This document shows positions 51,066 through 59,244 of a stretch of 64,000 nt of DNA, in pieces. The notes under the pieces were generated by a model. That model made no database searches. It saw nothing but the letters and a program-made list of their open reading frames with translations, and had not been told where the DNA came from. Origin of the DNA: Roseiarcus sp963783175 (lineage in GTDB: Bacteria > Pseudomonadota > Alphaproteobacteria > Rhizobiales > Beijerinckiaceae); the NCBI GenBank assembly GCA_963783175.1, contig CAWANG010000022.1, positions 124,001-188,000 on the forward strand, in the 5' to 3' direction. The position numbers were made by a program, and so were the translations under genes. Numbering within the stretch: the first letter of the stretch is position 1; the number at the start of each line of letters is the position of its first letter.

Positions 51066-52046
51066 ATGCGGCCGGCCTTGGCTGACCCGGATCGCGACGA
51101 GCGGATCGCGACGTTCCTCACCCCGCGGGATTGGCTGCGCTATGCGGTCGGCCGCTTTCTCGCAGCCGGCCTCGCCTTCGGCCACGGCGCGACCACGGCC
51201 CTCGACGAAGCCGCCTTTCTTATCCTCGAGGGTCTCGGCCTGCCGATCGATACGCTCGATCCGTTTGCCGACGCCAAGCTTCTACGGAGCGAACGGAGGC
51301 GGCTCTGCGATCTCATCGAAGCGCGGGCGGCGACGCGTAAGCCCGCCGCCTATCTTTTGAACCGAGCCTACATCAAGGGCGTGCCGTTCTATGTCGACGA
51401 GCGCGTCATCGTCCCGCGCAGCCTGATTGGGGAACTCCTCATGACCGCGCTTGCCGAGGCGAACGCGCTGACGGGCGACCCGGCCGGCATCTCGTCCGTG
51501 CTCGACCTCTGCGCCGGCGGCGGTTCGCTCGCCATTCTCGCCGCGCGGGTCTTTCCCAATGCGCGGATCGAGGCGGTCGATTGTTCCGCCGACGCGCTCG
51601 ACGTCGCCAGGCGCAACGTCGACGAGCACGGGCTCGACGGCCGCATTGCACTCAAGCAGGGCGATCTGTTTGCGCCGGTCGAGGACGCTCGCTACGACCT
51701 GATCCTGGCTAATCCGCCCTATGTCGACACGGCGACGATGGCGGAATTTCCGCCCGAATTCGCGGCCGAGCCGAGGATCGCGCATTCCGGCGGAGCCGAC
51801 GGGCTCGACATCGTGCGCCGGATCCTGACCGAGGCGCCGGCGCATTTGGCCACGGGCGGAACGCTCGTCTGTGAAGTCGGTGGCGGGCGGTCGCTTCTTG
51901 AGCACGATTTCCCGCATCTTCCGTTCGTCTGGCTAGACACCGAGGAGACGACCGGCGAAGTGTTCCTCCTGCGCGCGAGCGACTTCGGCGCGCCGAAACG
52001 TCAGCCGAAGCGCAAGGCAATGCCGCGATCGCGCGAAGCTCGGTAG
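51066..52046 (+). CDS. prmB: Ribosomal protein L3 N5-glutamine methyltransferase
   Basis: 326 aa. N-terminal helical domain (FLTPRDWLRYAVGRFLAAGL, AFGHGATTALDEAAFLILEG), then AAYLLNRAYIKGVPFYVDER and VIVPRSLIGELL, the SAM site LDLCAGGGSLAILAARVFP and the catalytic LANPPYVD. The linker FYVDERVIVPRS is the PrmB form; PrmC has different spacing. It methylates Gln in ribosomal protein L3. Extra Arg/Lys-rich tail (PKRQPKRKAMPRSREAR). Confidence 0.93.
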   Translation: MRPALADPDRDERIATFLTPRDWLRYAVGRFLAAGLAFGHGATTALDEAAFLILEGLGLPIDTLDPFADAKLLRSERRRLCDLIEARAATRKPAAYLLNRAYIKGVPFYVDERVIVPRSLIGELLMTALAEANALTGDPAGISSVLDLCAGGGSLAILAARVFPNARIEAVDCSADALDVARRNVDEHGLDGRIALKQGDLFAPVEDARYDLILANPPYVDTATMAEFPPEFAAEPRIAHSGGADGLDIVRRILTEAPAHLATGGTLVCEVGGGRSLLEHDFPHLPFVWLDTEETTGEVFLLRASDFGAPKRQPKRKAMPRSREAR

Positions 52047-52092
52047 ACCCTCGGCCGCAGCGCTCTCCAGCGTGCGGCAGAGGGGCCGCCGC

Positions 52093-53295
52093 CTATTCGG
52101 CCGCGGCGCGCATCGCGGCGCGGATGCTGGCGCGCAGATCGTCGATCAGCGTCAGGCGGCCGGCGCGCTCGATATGCCAGAAGGTCCAGCCGTTGCAGGC
52201 CGGCAGCCCCTGCACCAGCGCGCCGATCTTGTGGATCGAGCCGATGGCCGGACCAGTCGAGATCGCGCCGTCCGCCCGCACGAAGGCGCTGTACCGCCGC
52301 GCGGCGTCCACCAATCGTTCGCCCGGGCGCGCCAGCCCCGCCTCGACGACGCTTAAGAAGGCGACCCTGGGCTCGCTACGGCGCGTCGGCGCGGTGGCGA
52401 CCGTTTCTTCGGCCAGCGGCTCGACCGCGTCGATCCGTCGGCGCGCCGCATCGGCGTAAGCCGGATCGCGCTCGACGCCGATGAACGAGCGGCGCAGGCG
52501 CCGGGCGGCGACCCCGGTCGTCCCCGAGCCGAAGAACGGGTCGAGCACCAGATCGCCGGCGTTCGAGGCGGCGAGCAACATGCGCATGAGCAGCGCCTCG
52601 GGCTTTTGCGTCGGATGGGCCTTCCGTCCCGTCTCGTCCTTCAGCCGCTCCGCTCCGGAGCAGATCGGCAGGAACCAGTCGGAGCGGACTTGGCAATCCT
52701 CGTTGCCGGCTTTGAGGACCTCGTAATTGAACGTATAGGCCTTGGCCTCTGCGCTCCGCGCCGCCCAGATCATGGTCTCGTGGGCGTTAGTAAAGCGGCG
52801 GCCGCGAAAATTCGGCATTGGATTGGCTTTGCGCCACACAATGTCGTTGAGGATCCAGAAGCCGAGATCCTGCAGAATGGCGCCGACGCGGAAAATGTTG
52901 TGATAGGAGCCAATGACGACGATGGTGGCGGCGGGCTTCATGACCCGCCGGACGGCGGAAAGCCACGCGCGGGTGAAGGCGTCGTATTCGGCGAAATCGG
53001 CGAACTTGTCCCAGGCCTCGTCGACTGCGTCGACCAGGCTCTGATCGGGGCGGGACAGCGCGCCTTCGAGTTGCAGGTTATAGGGCGGATCGGCGAACAC
53101 GAGATCGACCGAGGCCTCAGGGAGCCGCATGATCTCGGCCACGCAGTCGCCGACGAGGATCGAATCGCACGGCGCCTTCCGCCCGTCGCCGAGCGGCCGA
53201 ACGACTGCGGCCGGGCGTTTCGCCTCGCCGCCGCCAGTACGCGAAACCTGAAACTGGGCGGGGAGGCGGAACGCTCCGGCACGCGCGACACGCAT
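52093..53295 (-). CDS. ccrM: CcrM-type adenine-N6 DNA methyltransferase (GANTC)
   Basis: 400 aa from the ATG at 53295 (a GTG lies 6 bp upstream). SILVGDCVAEIMRLPEASVD leads to the catalytic DPPYNLQLEGALSRPD, WRKANPMPNFRGRRFTNAHE, and the SAM motif LDPFFGSGTTGVAARRL. The C-terminal 90 residues (ARRYSAFVRADGAISTGPAI ... GWTFWHIERAGRLTLIDDLR) are the CcrM-specific domain needed for binding GANTC. It is a cell-cycle methyltransferase, essential in many Hyphomicrobiales. Downstream of rnhB as in relatives. A CtrA-like half-site pair lies about 130 bp upstream. Confidence 0.96.
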   Translation of the reverse strand: MRVARAGAFRLPAQFQVSRTGGGEAKRPAAVVRPLGDGRKAPCDSILVGDCVAEIMRLPEASVDLVFADPPYNLQLEGALSRPDQSLVDAVDEAWDKFADFAEYDAFTRAWLSAVRRVMKPAATIVVIGSYHNIFRVGAILQDLGFWILNDIVWRKANPMPNFRGRRFTNAHETMIWAARSAEAKAYTFNYEVLKAGNEDCQVRSDWFLPICSGAERLKDETGRKAHPTQKPEALLMRMLLAASNAGDLVLDPFFGSGTTGVAARRLRRSFIGVERDPAYADAARRRIDAVEPLAEETVATAPTRRSEPRVAFLSVVEAGLARPGERLVDAARRYSAFVRADGAISTGPAIGSIHKIGALVQGLPACNGWTFWHIERAGRLTLIDDLRASIRAAMRAAAE

Positions 53296-53424
53296 GAACA
53301 CAAACCACTCGACGCTATCGCCAGATCGTTCGAACCGGCGCGTCGGTTATGTTCGACTTTAAGTAAAGGTCCGGTTATGCGGCCGCCCATGCCGCTGTGT
53401 CGTTTTCGTACGGCGCAAGTCTTT

Positions 53425-53439
53425 CTAAAGGATATTTAA
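53425..53439. promoter_or_regulatory. CtrA-box-like element upstream of ccrM
   Basis: On the minus strand TTAA-N7-TTAG, one base off the TTAA-N7-TTAA CtrA consensus, in an AT-rich patch about 130 bp before the ccrM start. CtrA drives ccrM late in the cell cycle in Caulobacter, which makes the position meaningful, but short AT motifs arise easily. Confidence 0.4.
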
Positions 53440-53475
53440 ACTCAACCTTTTTGAAACCTTTTTGGAGCGCGCGTG

Positions 53476-54126
53476 TCAGTCTTCTTCATGCCCGAGTCGA
53501 AATGAGCGCCGGTGATAAGGGCACGGACCCGAAAGCGCTAGCGCCCGGCGGTGGCTGGCTGTCGCATAACCCACGTGCTCGGCGAAGCCGTACTGCGGAT
53601 AGTCGCGGCCGAGATTGCGCATCAAGGCGTCGCGCATCGTCTTGGCGACGATCGAGGCGGCGGCGATCGACATAGAAAGACCGTCGCCGCCGATGATCGG
53701 CCGCGCCGGGCAGACCAGCTGATCGGGCGAATCGCGTCCGTCGATCAGAGCCAGATCCGCACGAATGCTAAGTCCTGCGACTGCGCGCGCCATCGCGTTC
53801 AGCGCCGCGCCGCGGATGTTCATGGCGTCGATCTCCTCGACGCTGGCGAACACGATCGAGACGCTGAGCGCCTTGGCGAAGATGATTTCGCATAAGCGTT
53901 CCCGCTCGGCTTCGGCGAGCGCTTTCGAATCGTCGACCCCGAACGGCAGATCGTCCGGGTCGAGAATGACCGCAGCGACTCCGACCGGTCCGGCCAGCGG
54001 GCCGCGCCCGACCTCATCGACGCCCGCGACCCATCGATGTCCGCAGGCGAAAGCCTCGCGCTCGAAGTCGAAATGAGGCGTGGTCGCTGTCGGAGGCGCG
54101 GCGCGCTCCTTCTTGATCGTCCTCAC
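53476..54126 (-). CDS. rnhB: Ribonuclease HII
   Basis: 216 aa, GTG start. VAGVDEVGRGPLAGPVGVAA carries the first catalytic Asp-Glu pair; LALIDGRDSPDQ has the next Asp; IAAASIVAKTMRDALM is the RNase HII signature. The end (ALSGPCPYHRRSFR) is typical. It removes RNA from RNA-DNA hybrids, including misinserted ribonucleotides. The 174 bp between it and ccrM carry the CtrA-like site. Confidence 0.96.
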   Translation of the reverse strand: MRTIKKERAAPPTATTPHFDFEREAFACGHRWVAGVDEVGRGPLAGPVGVAAVILDPDDLPFGVDDSKALAEAERERLCEIIFAKALSVSIVFASVEEIDAMNIRGAALNAMARAVAGLSIRADLALIDGRDSPDQLVCPARPIIGGDGLSMSIAAASIVAKTMRDALMRNLGRDYPQYGFAEHVGYATASHRRALALSGPCPYHRRSFRLGHEED

Positions 54127-54277
54127 GGCCGCCCCTCACGAATCGATTCGCTTCGTTGATCGACAGGCTATCGCAGGCGCGGCGGCCGGGCCAGGATGGA
54201 GAAACGGGAACGCCGGGAAAACCCACAACGGATTCACTCCGGGCCTCCGAACCGGCGCAGATTGGCGCGAATGCAAG

Positions 54278-55118
54278 ATGGAAACGCCTGACCCGCTTCT
54301 CGAACGCGTCGCGCCCGTTCTGGCCGCCGTTCCCGGCGTGGTCGCGCTTGCGCTTGGCGGGTCGCGGGCGACGGGCGCCGCCCACGCCGGCTCGGATTAC
54401 GACATCGGGCTTTATTTTGGCGAACGCAGCGGACTCGACGTCGCTCGGCTGCTCTTGGCCGTTCAGGGTCTGGTCGATGATCCGGCGACCGCGGCGGTGA
54501 CCGAGGTTGGCGGCTGGGGCCCGTGGATCGTCGGCGGCGGCTGGCTATCGATCGACGGCCGGAAGGTCGACCTCCTCTATCGGCCGATCGAGCGGGTCGA
54601 AAAGGTCATTCGGGACTGCCGCGACGGCCACATCACGATGGAATATCAACCGGGGCATCCGCATGGTTTCTGTTCCGCCATCTGGATGGGCGAGGCCGCG
54701 CTGTGCCGGCCGCTGAGCGACGAACGGGGCGTCATCGCCGGTCTCAAGGCGATGACGGTTCCCTATCCGGAAAAATTGCGCTATGCGCTCATTCGCCGTT
54801 TCCGGTGGGAAGCTTCGTTCAGCATCGGCAATGCGCAGACCGCCGTCGCGCGCGACGATCCGACATATATCTCGGGATGCGCGTTCAGATCGCTTTGCTG
54901 CGTCGCCCAGGTTCTGTTCGCCCTCAACCGGCGCTATCTCATCAATGAGAAAGGCGCGGTTGAAGCGGCGGCGCGAAGTCCCGCTGACCATCGACAAATT
55001 TAGCGAGCGGGCCGGGAGCGTGTGGCGGGCGATTGGAAACCGCGCGTTCGCCGCTGCGCTCGGCGAACTGGGATCGATCGAGCGCGAACTCGGGCGCCTG
55101 GCCGAGGCCGAGCGATAG
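54278..55118 (+). CDS. Nucleotidyltransferase-domain protein with an apparent +1 frameshift
   Basis: From the ATG at 54278 a pol-beta-like nucleotidyltransferase: ALALGGSRATGAAHAGSDYD with the GS and DxD metal motif (DYDIGLYFG), WLSIDGRKVDLLYRPIERVE, then a helical domain with PHGFCSAIWMGEAALCRPLS. At INEKGAVEAAARSPA the frame breaks (54965-54980) and would stop at 55003. One base off, EVPLTIDKFSERAGSVWRAI and GELGSIERELGRLAEAER continue the domain to a stop at 55118. Aminoglycoside- and other small-molecule nucleotidyltransferases share this build; the substrate is unknown. The extra base lies in a GCGGCGGCGC run. Confidence 0.75.
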
Positions 55119-55171
55119 ATTCGAAGACATCCAAATGCGTTTGGCGGGGAATTCGTATATCAAGCGTTGCC

Positions 55172-55675
55172 ATGACCATCGGCGCGATTCGCATTCTTGG
55201 CGTCGATCCCGGCCTGCGCATGACAGGATGGGGCGTGATCGAGGCCGCCGGGTCGCGGCTGAGCTTCGTCGGCTGCGGCTCGATTGAGACGGACGCGGCG
55301 ACCTCGCTCGCCGAGAGGTTGGCCGCGATCCACCGCTCGCTTGCGGGACTCGTCGAGCGCGAGCAGCCCGACGAGGCGGCGATCGAGGAGACGTTTGTCA
55401 ATCGCGACCCGCAATCGGCGCTGAAGCTCGGGCAGGCGCGCGGCGTCGCCCTCGCTTCGCTGGCCCTGACGGGTCTGCCGGTGGCGGAATACGCCGCCAA
55501 CCTGATCAAGAAGACCGTCGTCGGCGTCGGACATGCGGAAAAGCGGCAAGTGGCGATGATGGTCAGAATGCTGCTGCCCGCCTCGACCGCCGCGACGCCG
55601 GACGCTGCCGACGCGCTCGCGGTCGCCATCTGCCACGCCCAGCACCGGGCGGCGCGCGCGCGAGGGGCGGCATGA
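55172..55675 (+). CDS. ruvC: Holliday-junction resolvase RuvC
   Basis: 167 aa from the ATG at 55172. LGVDPGLRMTGWGVIE has the first catalytic Asp; AAIEETFVNRDPQSALKLGQ the Glu; and TPDAADALAVAICHAQH the last two Asp. All four acidic residues of the active site are present. It cuts Holliday junctions made by RecA and moved by RuvAB. Stop overlaps the ruvA start (ATGA). Confidence 0.97.
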   Translation: MTIGAIRILGVDPGLRMTGWGVIEAAGSRLSFVGCGSIETDAATSLAERLAAIHRSLAGLVEREQPDEAAIEETFVNRDPQSALKLGQARGVALASLALTGLPVAEYAANLIKKTVVGVGHAEKRQVAMMVRMLLPASTAATPDAADALAVAICHAQHRAARARGAA

Positions 55676-56286
55676 TTGGCAAGCTCAGGGGCTTCGTCGA
55701 CAGCGTCGACGAAGAGGCGCTGATCCTCGACGTCAACGGCGTTGGCTACCTCGTTTCCGCTTCCGCCCGCACGCTGCGGGCGCTGCCCGCGCCCGGCGAG
55801 GCGGCGGAGCTTCTGGTCGAGACCCATGTGCGCGAAGACGCTATCAGGCTTTACGGCTTCCTCACCGTGGCCGAGCGCGACTGGTTTCGCCTTTTGCAAA
55901 GCGTGCAGGGTGTCGGCGCCAAGGTGGCGCTCGGTATTCTCGGCGCCTTGTCGTCGGAAGCGCTGAGCGCCGCCATAAGCCGGCAGGACAAGGCGATGAT
56001 GGCCCGCGCCCCGGGCGTCGGCCCGAAGCTCGCCGCGCGCCTCGTGCTCGAGCTCAAGGACAAGGCGCCGGCTTTCGTCGCCGCCGATTTCGCCGGCGCG
56101 GAGCCCAGCCGCGAGCGGGCGCCGAAGCTGACCCGGGCGGCGGAAGACGCAATCCTCGCCCTCGTCGGCCTCGGCTACGCCCATCCGCAGGCCGCCGCCG
56201 CGGTCGCCAGGATTTCGGCCGAACTTGGAGAGGGCGCTCAAACCGCTTCGCTCGTTCGCGCCGGCTTGAAGGAGCTGGCGCAATGA
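55672..56286 (+). CDS. ruvA: Holliday-junction DNA helicase subunit RuvA
   Basis: 204 aa. MIGKLRGFVDSVDEEALILD starts the OB fold, with GVGYLVSASARTL; HhH motifs are in LLQSVQGVGAKVALGILGAL and MMARAPGVGPKLAARLVLEL. The C-terminal RuvB-binding domain (ILALVGLGYAHPQAAAAVAR) is intact. It binds four-way junctions and loads RuvB. In this genome ruvB does not follow directly: a toxin-antitoxin relic and a membrane-protein gene stand between them. Confidence 0.97.
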   Translation: MIGKLRGFVDSVDEEALILDVNGVGYLVSASARTLRALPAPGEAAELLVETHVREDAIRLYGFLTVAERDWFRLLQSVQGVGAKVALGILGALSSEALSAAISRQDKAMMARAPGVGPKLAARLVLELKDKAPAFVAADFAGAEPSRERAPKLTRAAEDAILALVGLGYAHPQAAAAVARISAELGEGAQTASLVRAGLKELAQ

Positions 56287-56330
56287 CGCGAAATTGCCGG
56301 CACGATGACTGTCGGCAGAGAGGCTGGACC

Positions 56331-56568
56331 ATGTCGGGAGCATCGAGGCGTCCATCGAAGTAAAAGATCGCGATTCCGAAGGCGGTCCGTGAGAGCATCG
56401 GCTGGCGGCCGGGTCAGCGGATCGCTTTCCCTATCAAATCGAGCGGCGTGCTGATGGTCTCGGCGCCCACGCGCGAGCAGGTGGCCGGCATGCCGCAGGG
56501 ATACCGCGACCGGGGGGATCGCTGCTGATGCGATTCGTCGAGACGTCACCCTGGGCCAAGGAGCGGCG
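56331..56568 (+). pseudogene. Relic of a vapBC toxin-antitoxin pair between ruvA and ruvB
   Basis: From an ATG at 56331 ten codons run into a TAA (56361-56363). In the same frame the sequence then gives KIAIPKAVRESIGWRPGQRI, AFPIKSSGVLMVSAPTREQV and ends GYRDRGDRC-stop at 56528: an AbrB/VapB antitoxin with the typical YRDR(N)DR tail. The stop overlaps an ATG (TGATG) that opens MRFVETSPWAKERR and then stops. MRFVDTS.W is the first strand of PIN-domain VapC toxins, so only about ten toxin codons remain. The antitoxin has one nonsense codon. The downstream membrane-protein gene begins exactly where the toxin ends. Confidence 0.65.
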
Positions 56569-57144
56569 ATGACCGAGCCGCCGCGACCCTTCTTCATTCC
56601 CATGATCAGCATCGTCGCGCTGTTCGCGGCGCTGGGCCCGGCAGTCGGCGGGGCGATGTTCATTCCCCTTTCTGTGGTCTTCAAGCCAACGATCACGCCC
56701 GACACGATCGCGCTTCTGGTCTTGATCGCCGCGTTGTTTGGCCACGCCATCGGATTGATCGCGGCCTATGTCATCGGGATCGGACCGGCCGCGGCGACCG
56801 GCTTTCTCTACGCGCTTTGGGACGCCGCCGCGCCGGCGCGATGGCCGCGCGCGCTCGTCGCAGCCCTGATTGGCGGACTGATCGCTTATGGACTGGCGTT
56901 GCGGCTTGCGCCCCTCGGCGCGTCGGTCGAGATGACGGTCGAGGCCAACGCCGGCTCGCCGGCCGCTGAATGGATCGACACGGCCTCGCCCGACCAAATC
57001 GGAGTGACGCTCGGCCATGCCTTTGTCGCTTGCGGCGCGATCGCGGGCTTTGTCTGCTCCCTCGCCGCGAACCTCCTCGGCCTGACCATGCAGCCCGAAT
57101 TCGCGCGCCCGGAGGCCGCCGCTCCTCCGGATGAGGGCGCCTGA
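56569..57144 (+). CDS. Membrane protein of unknown function between ruvA and ruvB
   Basis: 191 aa, AAGGAG 6 bp before the ATG. Four or five helices: FFIPMISIVALFAALGPAVG, IALLVLIAALFGHAIGLIAA, YVIGIGPAAATGFLYALW, ALVAALIGGLIAYGLALRLA and GHAFVACGAIAGFVCSLAAN. A periplasmic or cytosolic loop of 35 residues (SVEMTVEANAGSPAAEWIDT) lies before the last helix. No family recognised. It overlaps ruvB by 14 bp. Its position in the ruv operon may be chance, following loss of the toxin gene. Confidence 0.75.
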   Translation: MTEPPRPFFIPMISIVALFAALGPAVGGAMFIPLSVVFKPTITPDTIALLVLIAALFGHAIGLIAAYVIGIGPAAATGFLYALWDAAAPARWPRALVAALIGGLIAYGLALRLAPLGASVEMTVEANAGSPAAEWIDTASPDQIGVTLGHAFVACGAIAGFVCSLAANLLGLTMQPEFARPEAAAPPDEGA

Positions 57145-58180
57145 GGTGGCCGATGCCCCCCGCCGTCTCGTCTCGGCCGACAAGCGTCCCGAGGACGAGG
57201 CGGCGATCCGCCCGCAGTTCCTCGCCGATTTCGCCGGCCAAGAGGCGGCGCGCAAGAATCTCGGCGTCTTCATTCAATCCGCCAAATCGCGCGGTGAAGC
57301 GCTCGATCACGTGCTATTCGTCGGTCCGCCCGGACTAGGCAAGACGACGCTGGCGCAAATCGTGGCGCGCGAACTCGGCGTCAATTTCCGCTCGACCTCG
57401 GGGCCGGTGATCGTCAAGGCTGGGGACCTGGCGGCGCAGCTCACCAATCTCGAGCCGCGCGACGTATTGTTCATCGACGAGATTCATCGCCTCAATCCGG
57501 CGGTCGAAGAGATCCTTTATCCGGCGATGGAGGATTTCCAGCTCGACCTCATCATCGGTGCGGGGCCGGCGGCGCGCTCGGTCAAGATTGACCTCGCGCG
57601 GTTTACGTTGATCGGCGCAACGACCCGCGCCGGGCTGCTCACCACGCCGTTGCGCGACCGGTTCGGCATTCCGATCCGGCTCAATTTCTATACCACCGAG
57701 GAACTGCAGGGCATCGTCGCCCGCAGCGCCAAGGTGATCAGCCTCGCTCTTGCCGACGACGGAGCGAACGAGATCGCCAAGCGCTCGCGCGGGACGCCGC
57801 GCATCGCCGGGCGCCTGCTCAGGCGGGTTCGCGATTTCGCCGTGGTCGAGGGAGCGACGAGCGTCACCCGCGCGCTCGCCGACCGCGCGCTCAAACTGCT
57901 CGACGTCGATGCGATCGGCCTCGACCAGATGGATCGGCGTTATCTCGACGCCATCGCGGTCAAGTTCGGCGGCGGTCCGGTCGGCGTCGAAACCATCGCC
58001 GCCGCGCTCTCCGAGCCCCGTGACGCGATCGAGGACATCATCGAGCCCTATCTCATCCAACTGGGCTTCGTGCAGCGCACGCCGCGCGGACGATTGCTGA
58101 CCTCACACGCCTTCCGCCATCTCGGCCTTGCCGAGCCCCGGCGCGCGGGACCCGAGCCGACCCTGTTTGAGGAAGACTAG
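57131..58180 (+). CDS. ruvB: Holliday-junction DNA helicase RuvB
   Basis: 349 aa; a GTG 15 bp downstream is another possible start that would remove the overlap with the membrane-protein gene. IRPQFLADFAGQEAARKNL, Walker A LFVGPPGLGKTTLAQIVARE, Walker B LFIDEIHRLNPAVEEILYPA, sensor IGATTRAGLLTTPLRDRFGI with the Arg finger, and the winged-helix C-terminus (IEPYLIQLGFVQRTPRGR). It drives branch migration with RuvA. Confidence 0.97.
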   Translation: MRAPEVADAPRRLVSADKRPEDEAAIRPQFLADFAGQEAARKNLGVFIQSAKSRGEALDHVLFVGPPGLGKTTLAQIVARELGVNFRSTSGPVIVKAGDLAAQLTNLEPRDVLFIDEIHRLNPAVEEILYPAMEDFQLDLIIGAGPAARSVKIDLARFTLIGATTRAGLLTTPLRDRFGIPIRLNFYTTEELQGIVARSAKVISLALADDGANEIAKRSRGTPRIAGRLLRRVRDFAVVEGATSVTRALADRALKLLDVDAIGLDQMDRRYLDAIAVKFGGGPVGVETIAAALSEPRDAIEDIIEPYLIQLGFVQRTPRGRLLTSHAFRHLGLAEPRRAGPEPTLFEED

Positions 58181-58189
58181 GCCGCGAGA

Positions 58190-59140
58190 ATGAAGACGCG
58201 TAGAGCCTCTCACGTCACCGGCTTCCTCGAGGCGCTCGCCTCCGAGCGCGGAGCGAGCTTGAACACCATCGACGCTTATCGGCGCGATCTCGCCGCCTAC
58301 GAGGCCTATCTCACCGCCAAGGGCATCGACTCGCTGAAGGCGGACGCATCCTGTGTGCGCGGGTTTCTCGCCGCGCACGGCGCGCGCTCACTGAGCACCG
58401 CATCCCTCGCGCGCCGCCTGTCGGCGGTCCGTCAGTTTCACAAGTTTCTCTATGCGGAAGGATGGCGCCGTGACGACCCCACGCTTGCAGTCGAGGGCCC
58501 GCGCCGGTCGCGCCCGCTGCCCAAGCTCCTGAGCATGGCCGAGGTCGAGCGGCTGATCGCGACCGCCCGCGAGGGGCTAAACGCCGCCGAGCGGCCCTTG
58601 CGCGAACGGCTGGAGGCGGCGCGCATGGCCTGCGTGATCGAACTCATCTACGCCTCGGGGCTCAGGGTGTCGGAGGCGCTCAGCCTCAAGAAGTCGGCGG
58701 CGACGACCAAGGCGCCGCTGATCACTGTCATCGGCAAGGGCGACAAGGAGCGCCTCGCGCCTCTCTCCGGCCCCGCCCGCGCCGCAATGAGCGTGTTTCG
58801 CGCCCTGCTCGATCGAGCCGCCCCCGGCGCGGCTGCGGGTCCGTGGCTCTTTCCCGCGATGAGCGCAAGCGGACATATGACCCGGCAGGCCTTCGCACGC
58901 GATCTCAAGCGCGTCGCCGTCGCCGCTGGAATTGACTCCAAGCGCATAAGCCCGCACGTGCTGCGCCACGCCTTCGCCAGCCATCTCTTGCAGAACGGCG
59001 CCGACTTGCGCGTGGTCCAGGACCTGCTCGGCCACGCCGACATTTCAACCACTCAGATCTATACCCATGTGCTCGACGAGCGCGCCAAGGCGATGGTGCG
59101 CGATCTGCATCCCATGAATGACGAGGGGGAGGGCGGATGA
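58190..59140 (+). CDS. xerD: Tyrosine recombinase XerD-like
   Basis: 316 aa. N-terminal SAM-like domain (GFLEALASERGASLNTIDAY, RRDLAAYEAYL), catalytic domain with Arg in YASGLRVSEALSL, Lys in IGKGDKERLAPL, His-x-x-Arg in SPHVLRHAFASHLLQNGADL and the final His and Tyr in LLGHADISTTQIYTHV. The complete set R-K-HxxR-H-Y is present. It should resolve chromosome dimers at dif with XerC. It follows ruvB by 9 bp, so recombination and dimer resolution genes form one cluster. Confidence 0.92.
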   Translation: MKTRRASHVTGFLEALASERGASLNTIDAYRRDLAAYEAYLTAKGIDSLKADASCVRGFLAAHGARSLSTASLARRLSAVRQFHKFLYAEGWRRDDPTLAVEGPRRSRPLPKLLSMAEVERLIATAREGLNAAERPLRERLEAARMACVIELIYASGLRVSEALSLKKSAATTKAPLITVIGKGDKERLAPLSGPARAAMSVFRALLDRAAPGAAAGPWLFPAMSASGHMTRQAFARDLKRVAVAAGIDSKRISPHVLRHAFASHLLQNGADLRVVQDLLGHADISTTQIYTHVLDERAKAMVRDLHPMNDEGEGG

Positions 59141-59244
59141 CGGCGCCGGGAGGCCGCACGGCGCGACGGCCATTGCCTTGAAACCGAAAAAGGGCTTCGA
59201 TGGCGCCGACGCTCGCTGCGCGAGCCCATGTCAGGAGGAGATGC

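Noticed and set aside
58190..59140. An integrase marking a mobile element
   Set aside because: Sequence and length fit the housekeeping XerD, the gene is tightly linked to ruvB, and no attachment repeats or phage genes are near.
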